IMG/VR virus record: IMGVR_UViG_3300020583_000377
Location: 1 to 46,376 of that record
DNA length: 46,376 bases
Strand: one strand, 5' to 3'
Source of the DNA: a virus
Positions 29,425 to 36,925 of this stretch are shown in pieces (position 1 is the stretch's first letter; each line of letters opens with the position of its first letter). Both the position numbers and the translations under genes were made by a program. A model generated the notes under the pieces. It did no database searches, was not told where the DNA came from, and worked only from the letters and a program-made list of their open reading frames with translations.

Positions 29425-29711
29425 GAGACGTCTCGATCGATGAAATAGTCACTTGGCGTGAGGAGTTCGGCGTCAAGGCGAAGGAAGCATTTGGTGGCTG
29501 GCGCGTGGACGTGAGCCCGCAGACCTACAGCGATCTGAAGCAGCGGTGTGATCGGTTGGAGAGAGAAGCGGACCCGTTCTTCGAGCACATCCGCAGTCTG
29601 CTGCCGGAACAGGTGCCTCTGAACGGGATCACGGTTCACATGGTCAAGACAGGCGAAGTGCCGGACGGGGTGCTCCGCGCCTGCGGGTGCGGCAAAGAGG
29701 TCAATCGTTAG
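29421..29711 (+). CDS. Hypothetical protein (96 aa)
   Basis: ATGA-coupled to the three-HTH gene. Mixed charged helices (DEIVTWREEFGVKAKEAFGG; DLKQRCDRLEREADPFFEHI) and a Cys-rich end (ACGCGKEVNR). Convergent with the minus-strand gene at 29708. No family recognised. Confidence 0.5.
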   Translation: MRDVSIDEIVTWREEFGVKAKEAFGGWRVDVSPQTYSDLKQRCDRLEREADPFFEHIRSLLPEQVPLNGITVHMVKTGEVPDGVLRACGCGKEVNR

Positions 29712-29860
29712 CGCGCCAAGTGCACATCGCCCAGGACAACAGCCAGCGCCCAGAGAGCCATCCCCAGCCAACCGAGGTTGAGCCTGGGCGGTGACGGGAT
29801 ATTGAATGCCGCGAGCAACAGAAGTACGAACGAGAATACCATGAGGATCAGGGTCAGCAT
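29708..29860 (-). CDS. Small membrane protein on the opposite strand (50 aa)
   Basis: ATG with CAGGAG 8 bases upstream. Two hydrophobic helices (MLTLILMVFSFVLLLLAAF and LGWLGMALWALAVVLG) separated by a short Pro-rich turn. It is a lone minus-strand gene within a plus-strand block. Confidence 0.5.
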   Translation of the reverse strand: MLTLILMVFSFVLLLLAAFNIPSPPRLNLGWLGMALWALAVVLGDVHLAR

Positions 29861-29905
29861 CTTGCACACTCCTGATCCGATTGGATGCCGACGGCGCGTA
29901 GATCG

Positions 29906-29933
29906 TTCAAACTTTCCTCTGTGAGGGTATAAA
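29906..29933 (+). promoter_or_regulatory. Candidate promoter TTCAAA-N16-TATAAA
   Basis: Upstream of the HNH gene; decent -35 and strong -10. It would let that gene be expressed independently. Confidence 0.45.
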
Positions 29934-30001
29934 GCAAATGATAGAATGGGGTTGTGGAGGTTGGATGCCTCCGCTCACTTCAGGCTGTTGAGGAGCCGTT
30001 C

Positions 30002-30613
30002 ATGCCAACCCCATCAAAATCAGTGTACCGTGTTTGCGCTCGGTGCTCAAAAACTTTCAGTACCTATCTATCAGAAGTGAAGTTAGGTCGTGGAGTTTTC
30101 TGTGGCCAAGCATGTTATTTTGCAAGCTTAGCTGAAAGAAAGTCTCGTCCTGAGATTAGATTTTGGAAGTACGTGAATAAGACTGAGGGCTGTTGGCTTT
30201 GGACTGGAGCGCAATGTAGAGGGGGATACGGACAGATGAGCGGAGTAGCCTCAAACAGTCGTGTCCATCGATTTTCTTGGGAACTGTTTAACAGGCTTAT
30301 ACCAAAAGATATTTGTGTTCTCCATAAGTGCGATGTCCGTCTTTGTGTACGCCCGGATCATCTTTTTCTAGGTACTAATACAGACAACATCAGGGATCGT
30401 ATTAGGAAACGCCGGGGAAATGTGCGATTAGTTACAGCTTTTGGTGAAACTAAAGCTTTGGTGGAATGGCTGGAAGATGATCGATGTTTAGGAAGCAGAG
30501 AATCAATCATAAGACGGTTAAGTAACGGTTTTAGTCCAGAGTACGCGTTGACAACCACGCCTCTCACGAGTTTTGAATACGGTTTGTGCGGGGTAATTTC
30601 TCGGTCACTGTAG
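30002..30613 (+). CDS. Free-standing HNH endonuclease
   Basis: 203 residues from the ATG with GAGGAG upstream. N-terminal CxxC zinc pairs (RVCARCSKTF, FCGQACYF), then the HNH core VHRFSWELFN ... VLHKCDVRLCVRPDHLFLGTNTDN. This zinc-supported pattern is that of HNH homing-type nucleases inserted between phage genes. The gene is richer in A and T than its neighbours, has its own promoter and is not coupled to them, all signs of a mobile gene. Double-strand or nicking activity on intron-less alleles is the family expectation. Confidence 0.85.
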   Translation: MPTPSKSVYRVCARCSKTFSTYLSEVKLGRGVFCGQACYFASLAERKSRPEIRFWKYVNKTEGCWLWTGAQCRGGYGQMSGVASNSRVHRFSWELFNRLIPKDICVLHKCDVRLCVRPDHLFLGTNTDNIRDRIRKRRGNVRLVTAFGETKALVEWLEDDRCLGSRESIIRRLSNGFSPEYALTTTPLTSFEYGLCGVISRSL

Positions 30614-30641
30614 TCAAATGCAGACAAGGTGTATTTTCCAC

Positions 30642-30670
30642 TTGTAAGGTTTGCAATTAACTGTTACGCT
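30642..30670 (+). promoter_or_regulatory. Weak candidate promoter TTGTAA-N17-TACGCT
   Basis: Precedes the ATG at 30680 by 9 bases; no Shine-Dalgarno site is present there, as in the two leaderless candidates. Consensus match is modest. Confidence 0.3.
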
Positions 30671-30679
30671 TTTCTCGCA

Positions 30680-31021
30680 ATGACTGACAAGTCCCCCACC
30701 ACCGATACCGAAAAGCGCCTGCTCTGGCTGGTCCGCGATCTTGTAGCGCAGGGGTGCACTGAGTACAAGAAGGGTGATTCAATCTCCTGGGACGGTCCGA
30801 TTCCGGTTTTCTCCCAGTTCGTCGGCAAGTACGCCGAGGCTATCGCGCTGCTTGCCGAGTACGGTCTGGTGACGGACCTGACGGACAACGGCGGCCGGGT
30901 CGTCAGCGGAAATCTTCTGTCGTTGATGAATACAGCAGAGGTGCTGCAGACCGGGATATTCAATCCGCGAAAGGAAGAGGCGTTCCAGTCCGCGCCTGAG
31001 ATCGGAGATCATCTTGGGTGA
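30680..31021 (+). CDS. Hypothetical protein (113 aa)
   Basis: Starts MTDKSPTTDTEKRLLWLVRD; alpha/beta pattern with YKKGDSISWDGPIPVFSQFVGKYAEAI then YGLVTDLTDNGGRVV. An N-terminal extension to 30629 lacks support. Overlaps the next gene by 8 bases. No family recognised. Confidence 0.55.
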   Translation: MTDKSPTTDTEKRLLWLVRDLVAQGCTEYKKGDSISWDGPIPVFSQFVGKYAEAIALLAEYGLVTDLTDNGGRVVSGNLLSLMNTAEVLQTGIFNPRKEEAFQSAPEIGDHLG

Positions 31022-31376
31022 CACCATCCGTCTCGATCCCTGCCGCAGTAAAGTTTTCTCGTGGATCGAGTTCAACCCCGATGCTCCCGAGGTGAGAGAC
31101 GAAGCCACAGGCCGCCTAATTCAGCCAGCAGGCCCTGCGATCACGGCGCGGTACCGAACTACGGGTATGGAAATGACTGCCTGGCCGTGCACCGAGGACG
31201 AGGCGCGCCGGATCATGCAGCCTGGCGCCGAGTTCGATTATTCTAGCGGCCGTGCCTGGTCGCAGATCGTGATGCCTTACAAATCCAAGCGCATGGTCAA
31301 GAGCGGGCAGAGACAGGAAACTGTGAAGCAGCGGGAAGAGACGGAACAGCGCGCGGGGAGAAGGTGGCTCGTATGA
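31014..31376 (+). CDS. Hypothetical protein, KTSC-like core (120 aa)
   Basis: TTG start, with GGAGAT a few bases upstream. RLDPCRSKVFSWIEFNPDA ... ITARYRTTGMEMTAWPC ... GAEFDYSSGRAWSQIV resembles the short beta-rich KTSC pattern (Ser/Arg-Lys-x-x-x-W at the start, T-A-R-Y strand, hydrophobic C-strand). Basic tail. Fold assignment is tentative. Confidence 0.45.
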   Translation: MGDTIRLDPCRSKVFSWIEFNPDAPEVRDEATGRLIQPAGPAITARYRTTGMEMTAWPCTEDEARRIMQPGAEFDYSSGRAWSQIVMPYKSKRMVKSGQRQETVKQREETEQRAGRRWLV

Positions 31377-31423
31377 CCAATGAGACCGGCGACGGAGCAG
31401 TCGCAGAGATGAGCAACGAATGA
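31373..31423 (+). CDS. Candidate 16-aa mini-ORF
   Basis: ATGA overlap at both ends links it to the genes before and after. Encodes MTNETGDGAVAEMSNE. Coupling makes translation plausible; a spacer role is the alternative. Confidence 0.35.
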   Translation: MTNETGDGAVAEMSNE

Positions 31424-31689
31424 ACCCGAATCCGGAAGATTTGATCAACGCAGCAACGTATGCGGAAAAAATGAAGTTCGCACAAGCACAGCAGGCACAG
31501 TGTGGTCAGGCTATAGGTGGTGTCACTCAAGCGTGGCATCGTCCTTCTTTGCGCGAAGAAGCTGAGAAGAGCGTCGGCTATCATCGCGAGCAAGCCGATA
31601 AGCAGGATCGTGCTGCTGCATTTTTCCGCGAACATCCTGAGTTTGATGAGTTCATTCAACTTATCCGCAGCGGAACGATCGGAATATAG
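31420..31689 (+). CDS. Hypothetical helical protein (89 aa)
   Basis: Ala/Gln/Glu-rich helices (DLINAATYAEKMKFAQAQQAQCG; DKQDRAAAFFREHPEFDEFIQLI). ATGA-coupled. A DnaJ/small phage scaffold-like helical protein cannot be told apart. No family recognised. Confidence 0.5.
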   Translation: MNPNPEDLINAATYAEKMKFAQAQQAQCGQAIGGVTQAWHRPSLREEAEKSVGYHREQADKQDRAAAFFREHPEFDEFIQLIRSGTIGI

Positions 31690-31691
31690 CC

Positions 31692-32033
31692 ATGAGCCCA
31701 CGTCCCCGGCTTCCGAAAACGCAGTGGGCAGACGATTCGATCCGAGTCGAGGTCAAGGCTGCGGGTCTTGTCGACGAGCCTGCCAACCAGGAAGTCTTCA
31801 ACGCTTGTCTTGCCGAGATGGGATCTGTTCGGATGAGAGTTATGCTCGGATGTTACGGACCAGGAAGCGAAGAGCGCCCCAAGCCTCGCTATAGCTGGCT
31901 TTTGGGAGAGTCAGCAACGATCTTGTGTCGTGACACAGATGTGGCTAATTGGTTTCGTGAAGAACTTTTGAAGTGGCTGAAGTCTCTCGACGGAATAAAA
32001 CTAGAGCGTGTGGAAGATGAGGAAGTCAAGTGA
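31692..32033 (+). CDS. Hypothetical protein (113 aa)
   Basis: Alpha/beta layout (SIRVEVKAAGLVDEPANQEVFNACLAEMG; ATILCRDTDVANWFREELLKWLKSL). Acidic end (EDEEVK). Overlaps the methyltransferase gene by GTGA. No family recognised. Confidence 0.5.
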   Translation: MSPRPRLPKTQWADDSIRVEVKAAGLVDEPANQEVFNACLAEMGSVRMRVMLGCYGPGSEERPKPRYSWLLGESATILCRDTDVANWFREELLKWLKSLDGIKLERVEDEEVK

Positions 32034-33040
32034 TCGCTTATATTCTTTTTGGCGCCGGCACGATCGGTCGTCTGATTGCACGGCAATTGATTGCGAAGGG
32101 AACTTCGCCAGTCTGTTTTGCCGACAACGACCAGAGTAAGTGGGGAAAGGAAGTCGAGGGAATTCTTGTGCTCAGTCCCGAAGATGCGCTGCGAGAGTAC
32201 CCTGATGCGAAGTGGGTCGCTACAATCCACCGAACTCCTTTCCGTGGCGAGATTCTCGAACAGTTGGAAGCAATGGAAGTGAAACAGGTTTCGCTCTACG
32301 ATTTTCTTCCTGCACGGTGCGATTTGCCGCCCGACGATGCCGATGAGACTGTTCGGGGCCTGTTGACAGACGGAGAATCATTGGCCGAGTGGAAAGATCA
32401 ATTGGCTTTCCGGCGCGACTCCACGACTCATATTCAGCGGCCTCCCCGCAACATCGCCAACGTCTACTTTGAGAACTTCTTTACTCACGACGATAATGAA
32501 GTGTTCATCGACTGCGGAGCAGCTACCGGAGACACTATCGATGAATTTCTTAATCGTTGGGATAAATTCAGAATCATAATCGGGTACGAGCCCGATAAGG
32601 CGAACTATGCCACCCTTGTCACTGCCGTTCACCGTTTCAACGACAGCCGTATCCTGCCTGTCTTTGGTGCTATCGGCGACCACCGTACTGAAATGTCCTT
32701 TATCGCAACCGGCGATCAAACCGCGCACCTTGGGGGTGATGGAGAGAAGGTTCCGGTATTTCCTCTTGACTCAGCGCTGGGAGGAATTATTCCAACTTTC
32801 ATCAAAATGGACATCGAAGGCGCGGAACTGGAAGGCCTCTGGGGCGCACGCGAGACGATCAAGAAATACTCTCCGGTGCTCGCTATCTGTGCGTATCATC
32901 TTGGGTCGCATCTTTGGGAAGTGCCGCTCTTACTACACGCTCTCAATCCGATGTACAAGATTTACTTGCGGCGGTATCTTGAGGCGACGTGGGAGTTAGT
33001 CTGGTATGCAGTACCGCCTGACCGGGTGGTGTCCCGATGA
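32030..33040 (+). CDS. FkbM-family methyltransferase with N-terminal Rossmann-like domain
   Basis: 336 residues from GTG. Residues 1-90 start YILFGAGTIGRLIARQLI and hold a second strand (PVCFADNDQSKWG), a nucleotide-binding fold of the kind placed before FkbM domains. The methyltransferase part has EVFIDCGAATGDTIDEFL (SAM motif I), GYEPDKANY and KMDIEGAELEGLWGA, the FkbM signature (DIEG). FkbM enzymes methylate glycans and other small-molecule hydroxyls. The first gene of a coupled glycosyl-modification cassette. Confidence 0.82.
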   Translation: MIAYILFGAGTIGRLIARQLIAKGTSPVCFADNDQSKWGKEVEGILVLSPEDALREYPDAKWVATIHRTPFRGEILEQLEAMEVKQVSLYDFLPARCDLPPDDADETVRGLLTDGESLAEWKDQLAFRRDSTTHIQRPPRNIANVYFENFFTHDDNEVFIDCGAATGDTIDEFLNRWDKFRIIIGYEPDKANYATLVTAVHRFNDSRILPVFGAIGDHRTEMSFIATGDQTAHLGGDGEKVPVFPLDSALGGIIPTFIKMDIEGAELEGLWGARETIKKYSPVLAICAYHLGSHLWEVPLLLHALNPMYKIYLRRYLEATWELVWYAVPPDRVVSR

Positions 33041-33726
33041 ACGATCTTCTTGTCATTGCGGCAGCGAGTTCCGACTCCGGAGGTACTTTGCCTCAGTACC
33101 GCGCTCAGCTTGCCGCAGCGGGGATTCCTTTCCATGTCGTGCCTTTAACCGGGCCTCCGGATGCAACGATTGCCGCGACTCTTTTTTATTTTCGCCGCTT
33201 GGCCGAACAGTTTTCTTCCTACAGGCGTTTGATTCTTACCGATGCTTTCGATGTGAGTTTTTTCGGAACCGCTGCGGATGTGCCCGATATATGCGCCAAG
33301 GTTCCTCTCGATCATGTTCTTTGGGCTGCGGAAAAGAACTGCTTCACGGACCCGCATATGGCGACACCGATCCATGCGCGTCACCCCGAGCGTTCCCCCT
33401 GGCTTTATGCCAATGGCGGTATGTTGGCGGCAACACCGCAGGTTCTCTACGATTGGACTCTGGCGGTCGAGCGCTACCCTCTTTATGCCGATTTTTTCAT
33501 TAACCAGGGTTTTTACAACATCTTGCTTGCCGCTGGATGGGATCAGATGTGCGTGGACTGGAGAACCGATCTGTTTTTCTGTCTTCACAGCGGTTATTCG
33601 GAATTGGATTTCGAGCGCGGGAAGCCGGTGAACACAAAGTGGGGGACCAGGCCTCTGTTCGCTCACGCCAACGGCGCGTGGCCCACCGATGAGATGTGGG
33701 CGAAGTATCATAGGAGCCTTCAGTGA
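33037..33726 (+). CDS. PLOD/procollagen-galactosyltransferase-like glycosyltransferase
   Basis: 229 residues. N-terminal Rossmann-like strand (LLVIAAASSD), metal-binding segment LILTDAFDVSFFG (a D-x-D context), WLYANGGMLAATPQVLYDW and C-terminal MCVDWRTDLFFCLH with WGTRPLFAHANG follow the GT-A layout of PLOD-type sugar transferases. Such enzymes normally move Glc or Gal to hydroxyl groups; donor and acceptor here are unknown. Coupled by ATGA to the methyltransferase gene. Confidence 0.7.
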   Translation: MNDLLVIAAASSDSGGTLPQYRAQLAAAGIPFHVVPLTGPPDATIAATLFYFRRLAEQFSSYRRLILTDAFDVSFFGTAADVPDICAKVPLDHVLWAAEKNCFTDPHMATPIHARHPERSPWLYANGGMLAATPQVLYDWTLAVERYPLYADFFINQGFYNILLAAGWDQMCVDWRTDLFFCLHSGYSELDFERGKPVNTKWGTRPLFAHANGAWPTDEMWAKYHRSLQ

Positions 33727-34511
33727 GCGAACAGGTTCGCATTTGCGCGATATCGAAAAACGAGGGCCGGTATCTCCACGAGTGGTGTCTCTTTCATCAG
33801 ATTGTCGGTGTCGATCACATTACGATTTATGACAACGGTTCGACGGACGACACGCGTGAAGTTCTTCGTTCTTTTGTCGATTCCGGGTTTGTGGATCTGA
33901 TCGATTGGCCGATGCCGTCTCCGAGCCAGTTCGCTGCATATCGGCATTTCATCGAAGGGCACCGCGGGCCGTATTGGATTGCTTTCATCGATATCGATGA
34001 GTTTCTTTTCTCTCCGGTTTTTCCCACTATCTCCGAGGCTTTGTCTGCGATTCCCCATCGCAGCAGCGCGCTTGGGGTTAATTGGGCGTGTTTCGGCAAT
34101 TCAGGCCGTCGGGCATATTCTCCTGAGCCCGTGATTGAGCGATTTTCATGGCGCCTCGCTTCAAGCAATCCGGTTAATACGCACATCAAGTCTTTGATCT
34201 GGATGGACCAGGATGTGTGTGTCGGTAACGATCCGCATTTCTTCGCGGTCGAGCACGGAACGTTTACCGAAAACGGCGATCCTATTCATGGGCCTTTGTC
34301 TGGCTCGCATTCTTCCAGTTTGCTCCGCCTGAACCACTACGTCACCAAATCGGATGAGGAGCTGGCTGGAAAGATTGCGCGGGGAAGAGCGGATCTGGCG
34401 CAGCCAAGGCAGTTGTCGGAATTCGATGGTTATCATGCGCGAGAGGTAGACGACCGGGAGATTCAGCGGTTCTTGCCGGAACTGAAGAGGAGGCTCGAAT
34501 GCCTCGTCTGA
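33723..34511 (+). CDS. GT92/GT2-like glycosyltransferase
   Basis: 262 residues from GTG. ISKNEGRYLHEWCLFHQIVGVDHITIYDNGSTDDTREVL is the hallmark N-terminus of GT92 and related glycosyltransferase family 2-like enzymes; WIAFIDIDEFLF carries the D-x-D site. A C-terminal SSLLRLNHYVTKSDEEL segment matches the family. Transfers a sugar from a nucleotide donor; acceptor not visible. Overlaps both neighbours. Confidence 0.82.
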   Translation: MSEQVRICAISKNEGRYLHEWCLFHQIVGVDHITIYDNGSTDDTREVLRSFVDSGFVDLIDWPMPSPSQFAAYRHFIEGHRGPYWIAFIDIDEFLFSPVFPTISEALSAIPHRSSALGVNWACFGNSGRRAYSPEPVIERFSWRLASSNPVNTHIKSLIWMDQDVCVGNDPHFFAVEHGTFTENGDPIHGPLSGSHSSSLLRLNHYVTKSDEELAGKIARGRADLAQPRQLSEFDGYHAREVDDREIQRFLPELKRRLECLV

Positions 34512-35107
34512 GTTTCATCGTAGTTGCTTACGAAAATCCTTCGACTCTGCGGACCTGTCTTTCATCTCTACTCGACCAGACGATGCGGGATTTTGAAATC
34601 ATCGTTGTCGATAATTCGATCGGCAGTACATGGATCGATTTGAATAAGGATCTTTGCCGGATGTCGGATCGAATTCGCTACGAGTGGACGGCAGACAGGA
34701 CTGATGTTTCTCATCTGAGGCTGCGGCATTCTAACTGTCTCTACACTGCGACTGAGATCGGAGCGGAACTAGCGATCGGAGATTTTTTATGTTTTCCTTC
34801 GCAGGACTCTTACTATGTTCCTGTCTTTGCCGAAAGAATGATCTCCGCCGCTGGTCGTCACCATTGCGATCTTGTTTACTGTGGGCTGGTCCATGGGCTC
34901 CCGGATCGCCATTACGTTCCGATCGAGCCTTCCTGTCGCGTGGGCCAGGCGGACAAAGGTTCGTTCATTTTGCGGCGATCTTTATTCACTGGATTTCCGG
35001 ACAAGCGCCTCGATTATGAGAAGGCAGACGGATTGCTGATCGAGCGCCTGGCGCAGGCCGGTGTGACGCGGCGCAGGTTGGATGAATATTTGATGTTTCA
35101 CAGTTGA
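34499..35107 (+). CDS. GT2-family glycosyltransferase (short)
   Basis: 202 residues. SFIVVAYENPSTLRTCLSSLLDQTMRDFEIIVVDNS is the GT2 start (donor-binding). AIGDFLCFPSQDSYYVP holds the acid pair region, with S-Q-D where D-x-D is usual. The fold is close to full length but ends early relative to many GT2 enzymes. Overlaps the preceding gene by 13 bases. Confidence 0.75.
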   Translation: MPRLSFIVVAYENPSTLRTCLSSLLDQTMRDFEIIVVDNSIGSTWIDLNKDLCRMSDRIRYEWTADRTDVSHLRLRHSNCLYTATEIGAELAIGDFLCFPSQDSYYVPVFAERMISAAGRHHCDLVYCGLVHGLPDRHYVPIEPSCRVGQADKGSFILRRSLFTGFPDKRLDYEKADGLLIERLAQAGVTRRRLDEYLMFHS

Positions 35108-35126
35108 TAGGAAAGGGAACAGTCGA

Positions 35127-35948
35127 ATGAGTCGCATTTTGATTGGGATTTTAACGGCGCATCATCCCTCCCGTTGGTGGTATCGCGTAGCTGCGCGGCA
35201 AAATTATCTTAAAGGTTCCGATCTGGATCATTTGTTTGTCTTCGGGCGGCCTCCTGTTTCCGATTGGCCAGTCGAGCAGCAGGAGGATGAACTTTGGGTG
35301 GATTGCGACGATCGCAAGGAGTACATGGTTTACAAGAATCAAGCGCTGTTTCGTTACGCGCTCGATCATGGGTATACGCATGTGTTCAGGTGCTGCGACG
35401 ATACGGTTGTTTTTCCTGACCGTATCGCCAACGCCGGTCTGGAAAGTTATGATGTAGCCGGCACAGTGCCCTGCAAATTTTCTCTTGGCGGCACGTTTAA
35501 GACCTGGTTCCAGTATCTGAATTATTTTCACGGCGGAACGGGAATTTGGCTTTCGCGTAAAGCGATGGAAATGCTCGTAGCGGATGTGTGGGACGAGCAT
35601 CGTTTGGATTCATGGCCGGAGAAATTGGACCTGGGCTTTGGCTTGCAGATTAGTAAGCCGAAAAAATATTGGGACGACCACTGGATTTCGGAGGTGCTGC
35701 AAGGCAATTTGCCTTACGACCACCCCAACCGCAAGCAGCCAATGACCGCCTATGCCTTGAATGGATTGTCGGTGTTCGAGGATGAGATGCTGTTTGTCAA
35801 CAGCGAGCCTATGCGGGCTCTTACTCTTCACGATCCAGGCGTCCACAAGATCAATTCACGCGAGATGGACGAAGTAATGGAGCAGATCAAACAGCGTAAT
35901 ATCGCGATGGCTGAAGCTGCACGAGCACAGGAGGCCCCCATTGCCTGA
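35127..35948 (+). CDS. Fringe/GT31-like glycosyltransferase
   Basis: 273 residues. HVFRCCDDTVVF provides the acid triplet (C-C-D-D-T), and FHGGTGIWLSRKAMEML plus YWDDHWISEVLQ are the late motifs of GT31/fringe-like galactosyl- or N-acetylglucosaminyltransferases. N-terminal ILIGILTAHHPSRWWYRVAARQNYL resembles the same fold's first strand. Ends by overlapping the DUF3310 gene. GGAAAGGGAA lies upstream of the ATG. Confidence 0.72.
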   Translation: MSRILIGILTAHHPSRWWYRVAARQNYLKGSDLDHLFVFGRPPVSDWPVEQQEDELWVDCDDRKEYMVYKNQALFRYALDHGYTHVFRCCDDTVVFPDRIANAGLESYDVAGTVPCKFSLGGTFKTWFQYLNYFHGGTGIWLSRKAMEMLVADVWDEHRLDSWPEKLDLGFGLQISKPKKYWDDHWISEVLQGNLPYDHPNRKQPMTAYALNGLSVFEDEMLFVNSEPMRALTLHDPGVHKINSREMDEVMEQIKQRNIAMAEAARAQEAPIA

Positions 35949-36171
35949 AGCCGTCAATCATCCTGCTCATTACGGCGGTGACGTTCCACACGAGACGTAC
36001 AAGTGTCTTCGCGCATGGGGACTGGAGCAGGATGCGTTGATATGGAATGCGGTGAAGTATCTCTCACGAGCAGGCAAGAAAGGCAGCAGTACTAAGATCG
36101 AAGACTTACAAAAATCGGTTTGGTACATCAATAACCGAATCGAACAATTGAAAGAGGAACGGTCAGAATGA
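35941..36171 (+). CDS. DUF3310 protein, copy 2 (76 aa)
   Basis: NHPAHYGGDVPHETYKCLRAWGL ... NAVKYLSRAGKKGSSTKIEDLQKSVWYINNRI fits the DUF3310 pattern, as does the gene at 11108-11332. TTG start inside a GGAGG-containing 19-bp sequence that recurs before 36926. Next to ThyX, which is the usual setting for nucleotide-related functions. Biochemistry not settled. Confidence 0.8.
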   Translation: MPEAVNHPAHYGGDVPHETYKCLRAWGLEQDALIWNAVKYLSRAGKKGSSTKIEDLQKSVWYINNRIEQLKEERSE

Positions 36172-36914
36172 AAATTGTCAAGCCTTATGCAAAGATTATG
36201 GAACCGGATTTGTTAGCCGGTGCCTTGAAACGTATCGAGTATTCTGCTCGCATCAGCCACGGCTCGGAAGATGCACAGACTGAAGATTCAGCGGAACGAT
36301 TCATTCGTGCGGTCGTTCTCCAACACGGCGATTGGTCTGTCGTCGAGCATGTGTCAGCTTCGGTTGAGTTCCTTGTGGATCGCGGGATTACGCATGAGAT
36401 TGTCAGGCATCGTATCGCGAGCTACACGCAATCGAGCACGAGATTCATCAATTACGCAAAGAAGATGCCGCCAACTTTCATTTATCCGAAGCCGGAGGTG
36501 GAATGCGTCAAATGCGCAGCCGGTAACGAGCCTTCTTTGGATGATCGTGAGATTGTTTGTCATGTCAAAATAGGTGAGACAAGCCTTTACAACATGGACT
36601 GCGCTTATGATCAAGATTGGTTACTGGCGATCGAGGAGTCTGAGCGGCGTTATCGGAGGCTATTAGAGAAAGGCTGGCGTCCCCAAGAAGCCAGATCAGT
36701 CTTCCCCAACGCTCTTAGCAGTAAGATCATGGTCACGCTCAACCTGCGAACTTGGCGTCACTTTTTCTTAATGAGGACCAGCAAAGAAGCTCATCCTCAG
36801 ATGCGACAGGTGACGATTCCTCTGCTTGCTGAGTTCCAGCGCCTCGTGCCGGTTCTCTACGAAGACATTGTGCCGGAGTCGCGGCAGGTCGATAACATCG
36901 CTAAAGGTCGATAG
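36168..36914 (+). CDS. thyX: FAD-dependent thymidylate synthase
   Basis: 248 residues. The ThyX motif RHRxxSxxxxSxR appears as RHRIASYTQSSTR. Flanking WSVVEHVSASVEFLVDRG and WRPQEARSVFPNALSSKIMVTLNLRTWRHFF plus KEAHPQMRQV confirm the family. It makes dTMP from dUMP using FAD. Between the ThyX motif and the C-terminal half lies a segment with VECVKCAAG ... IVCHVK ... NMDC, giving four Cys that most ThyX proteins lack. GAGGAACGG precedes the ATG. Confidence 0.92.
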   Translation: MKIVKPYAKIMEPDLLAGALKRIEYSARISHGSEDAQTEDSAERFIRAVVLQHGDWSVVEHVSASVEFLVDRGITHEIVRHRIASYTQSSTRFINYAKKMPPTFIYPKPEVECVKCAAGNEPSLDDREIVCHVKIGETSLYNMDCAYDQDWLLAIEESERRYRRLLEKGWRPQEARSVFPNALSSKIMVTLNLRTWRHFFLMRTSKEAHPQMRQVTIPLLAEFQRLVPVLYEDIVPESRQVDNIAKGR

Positions 36915-36925
36915 GGAGGTCCCCA

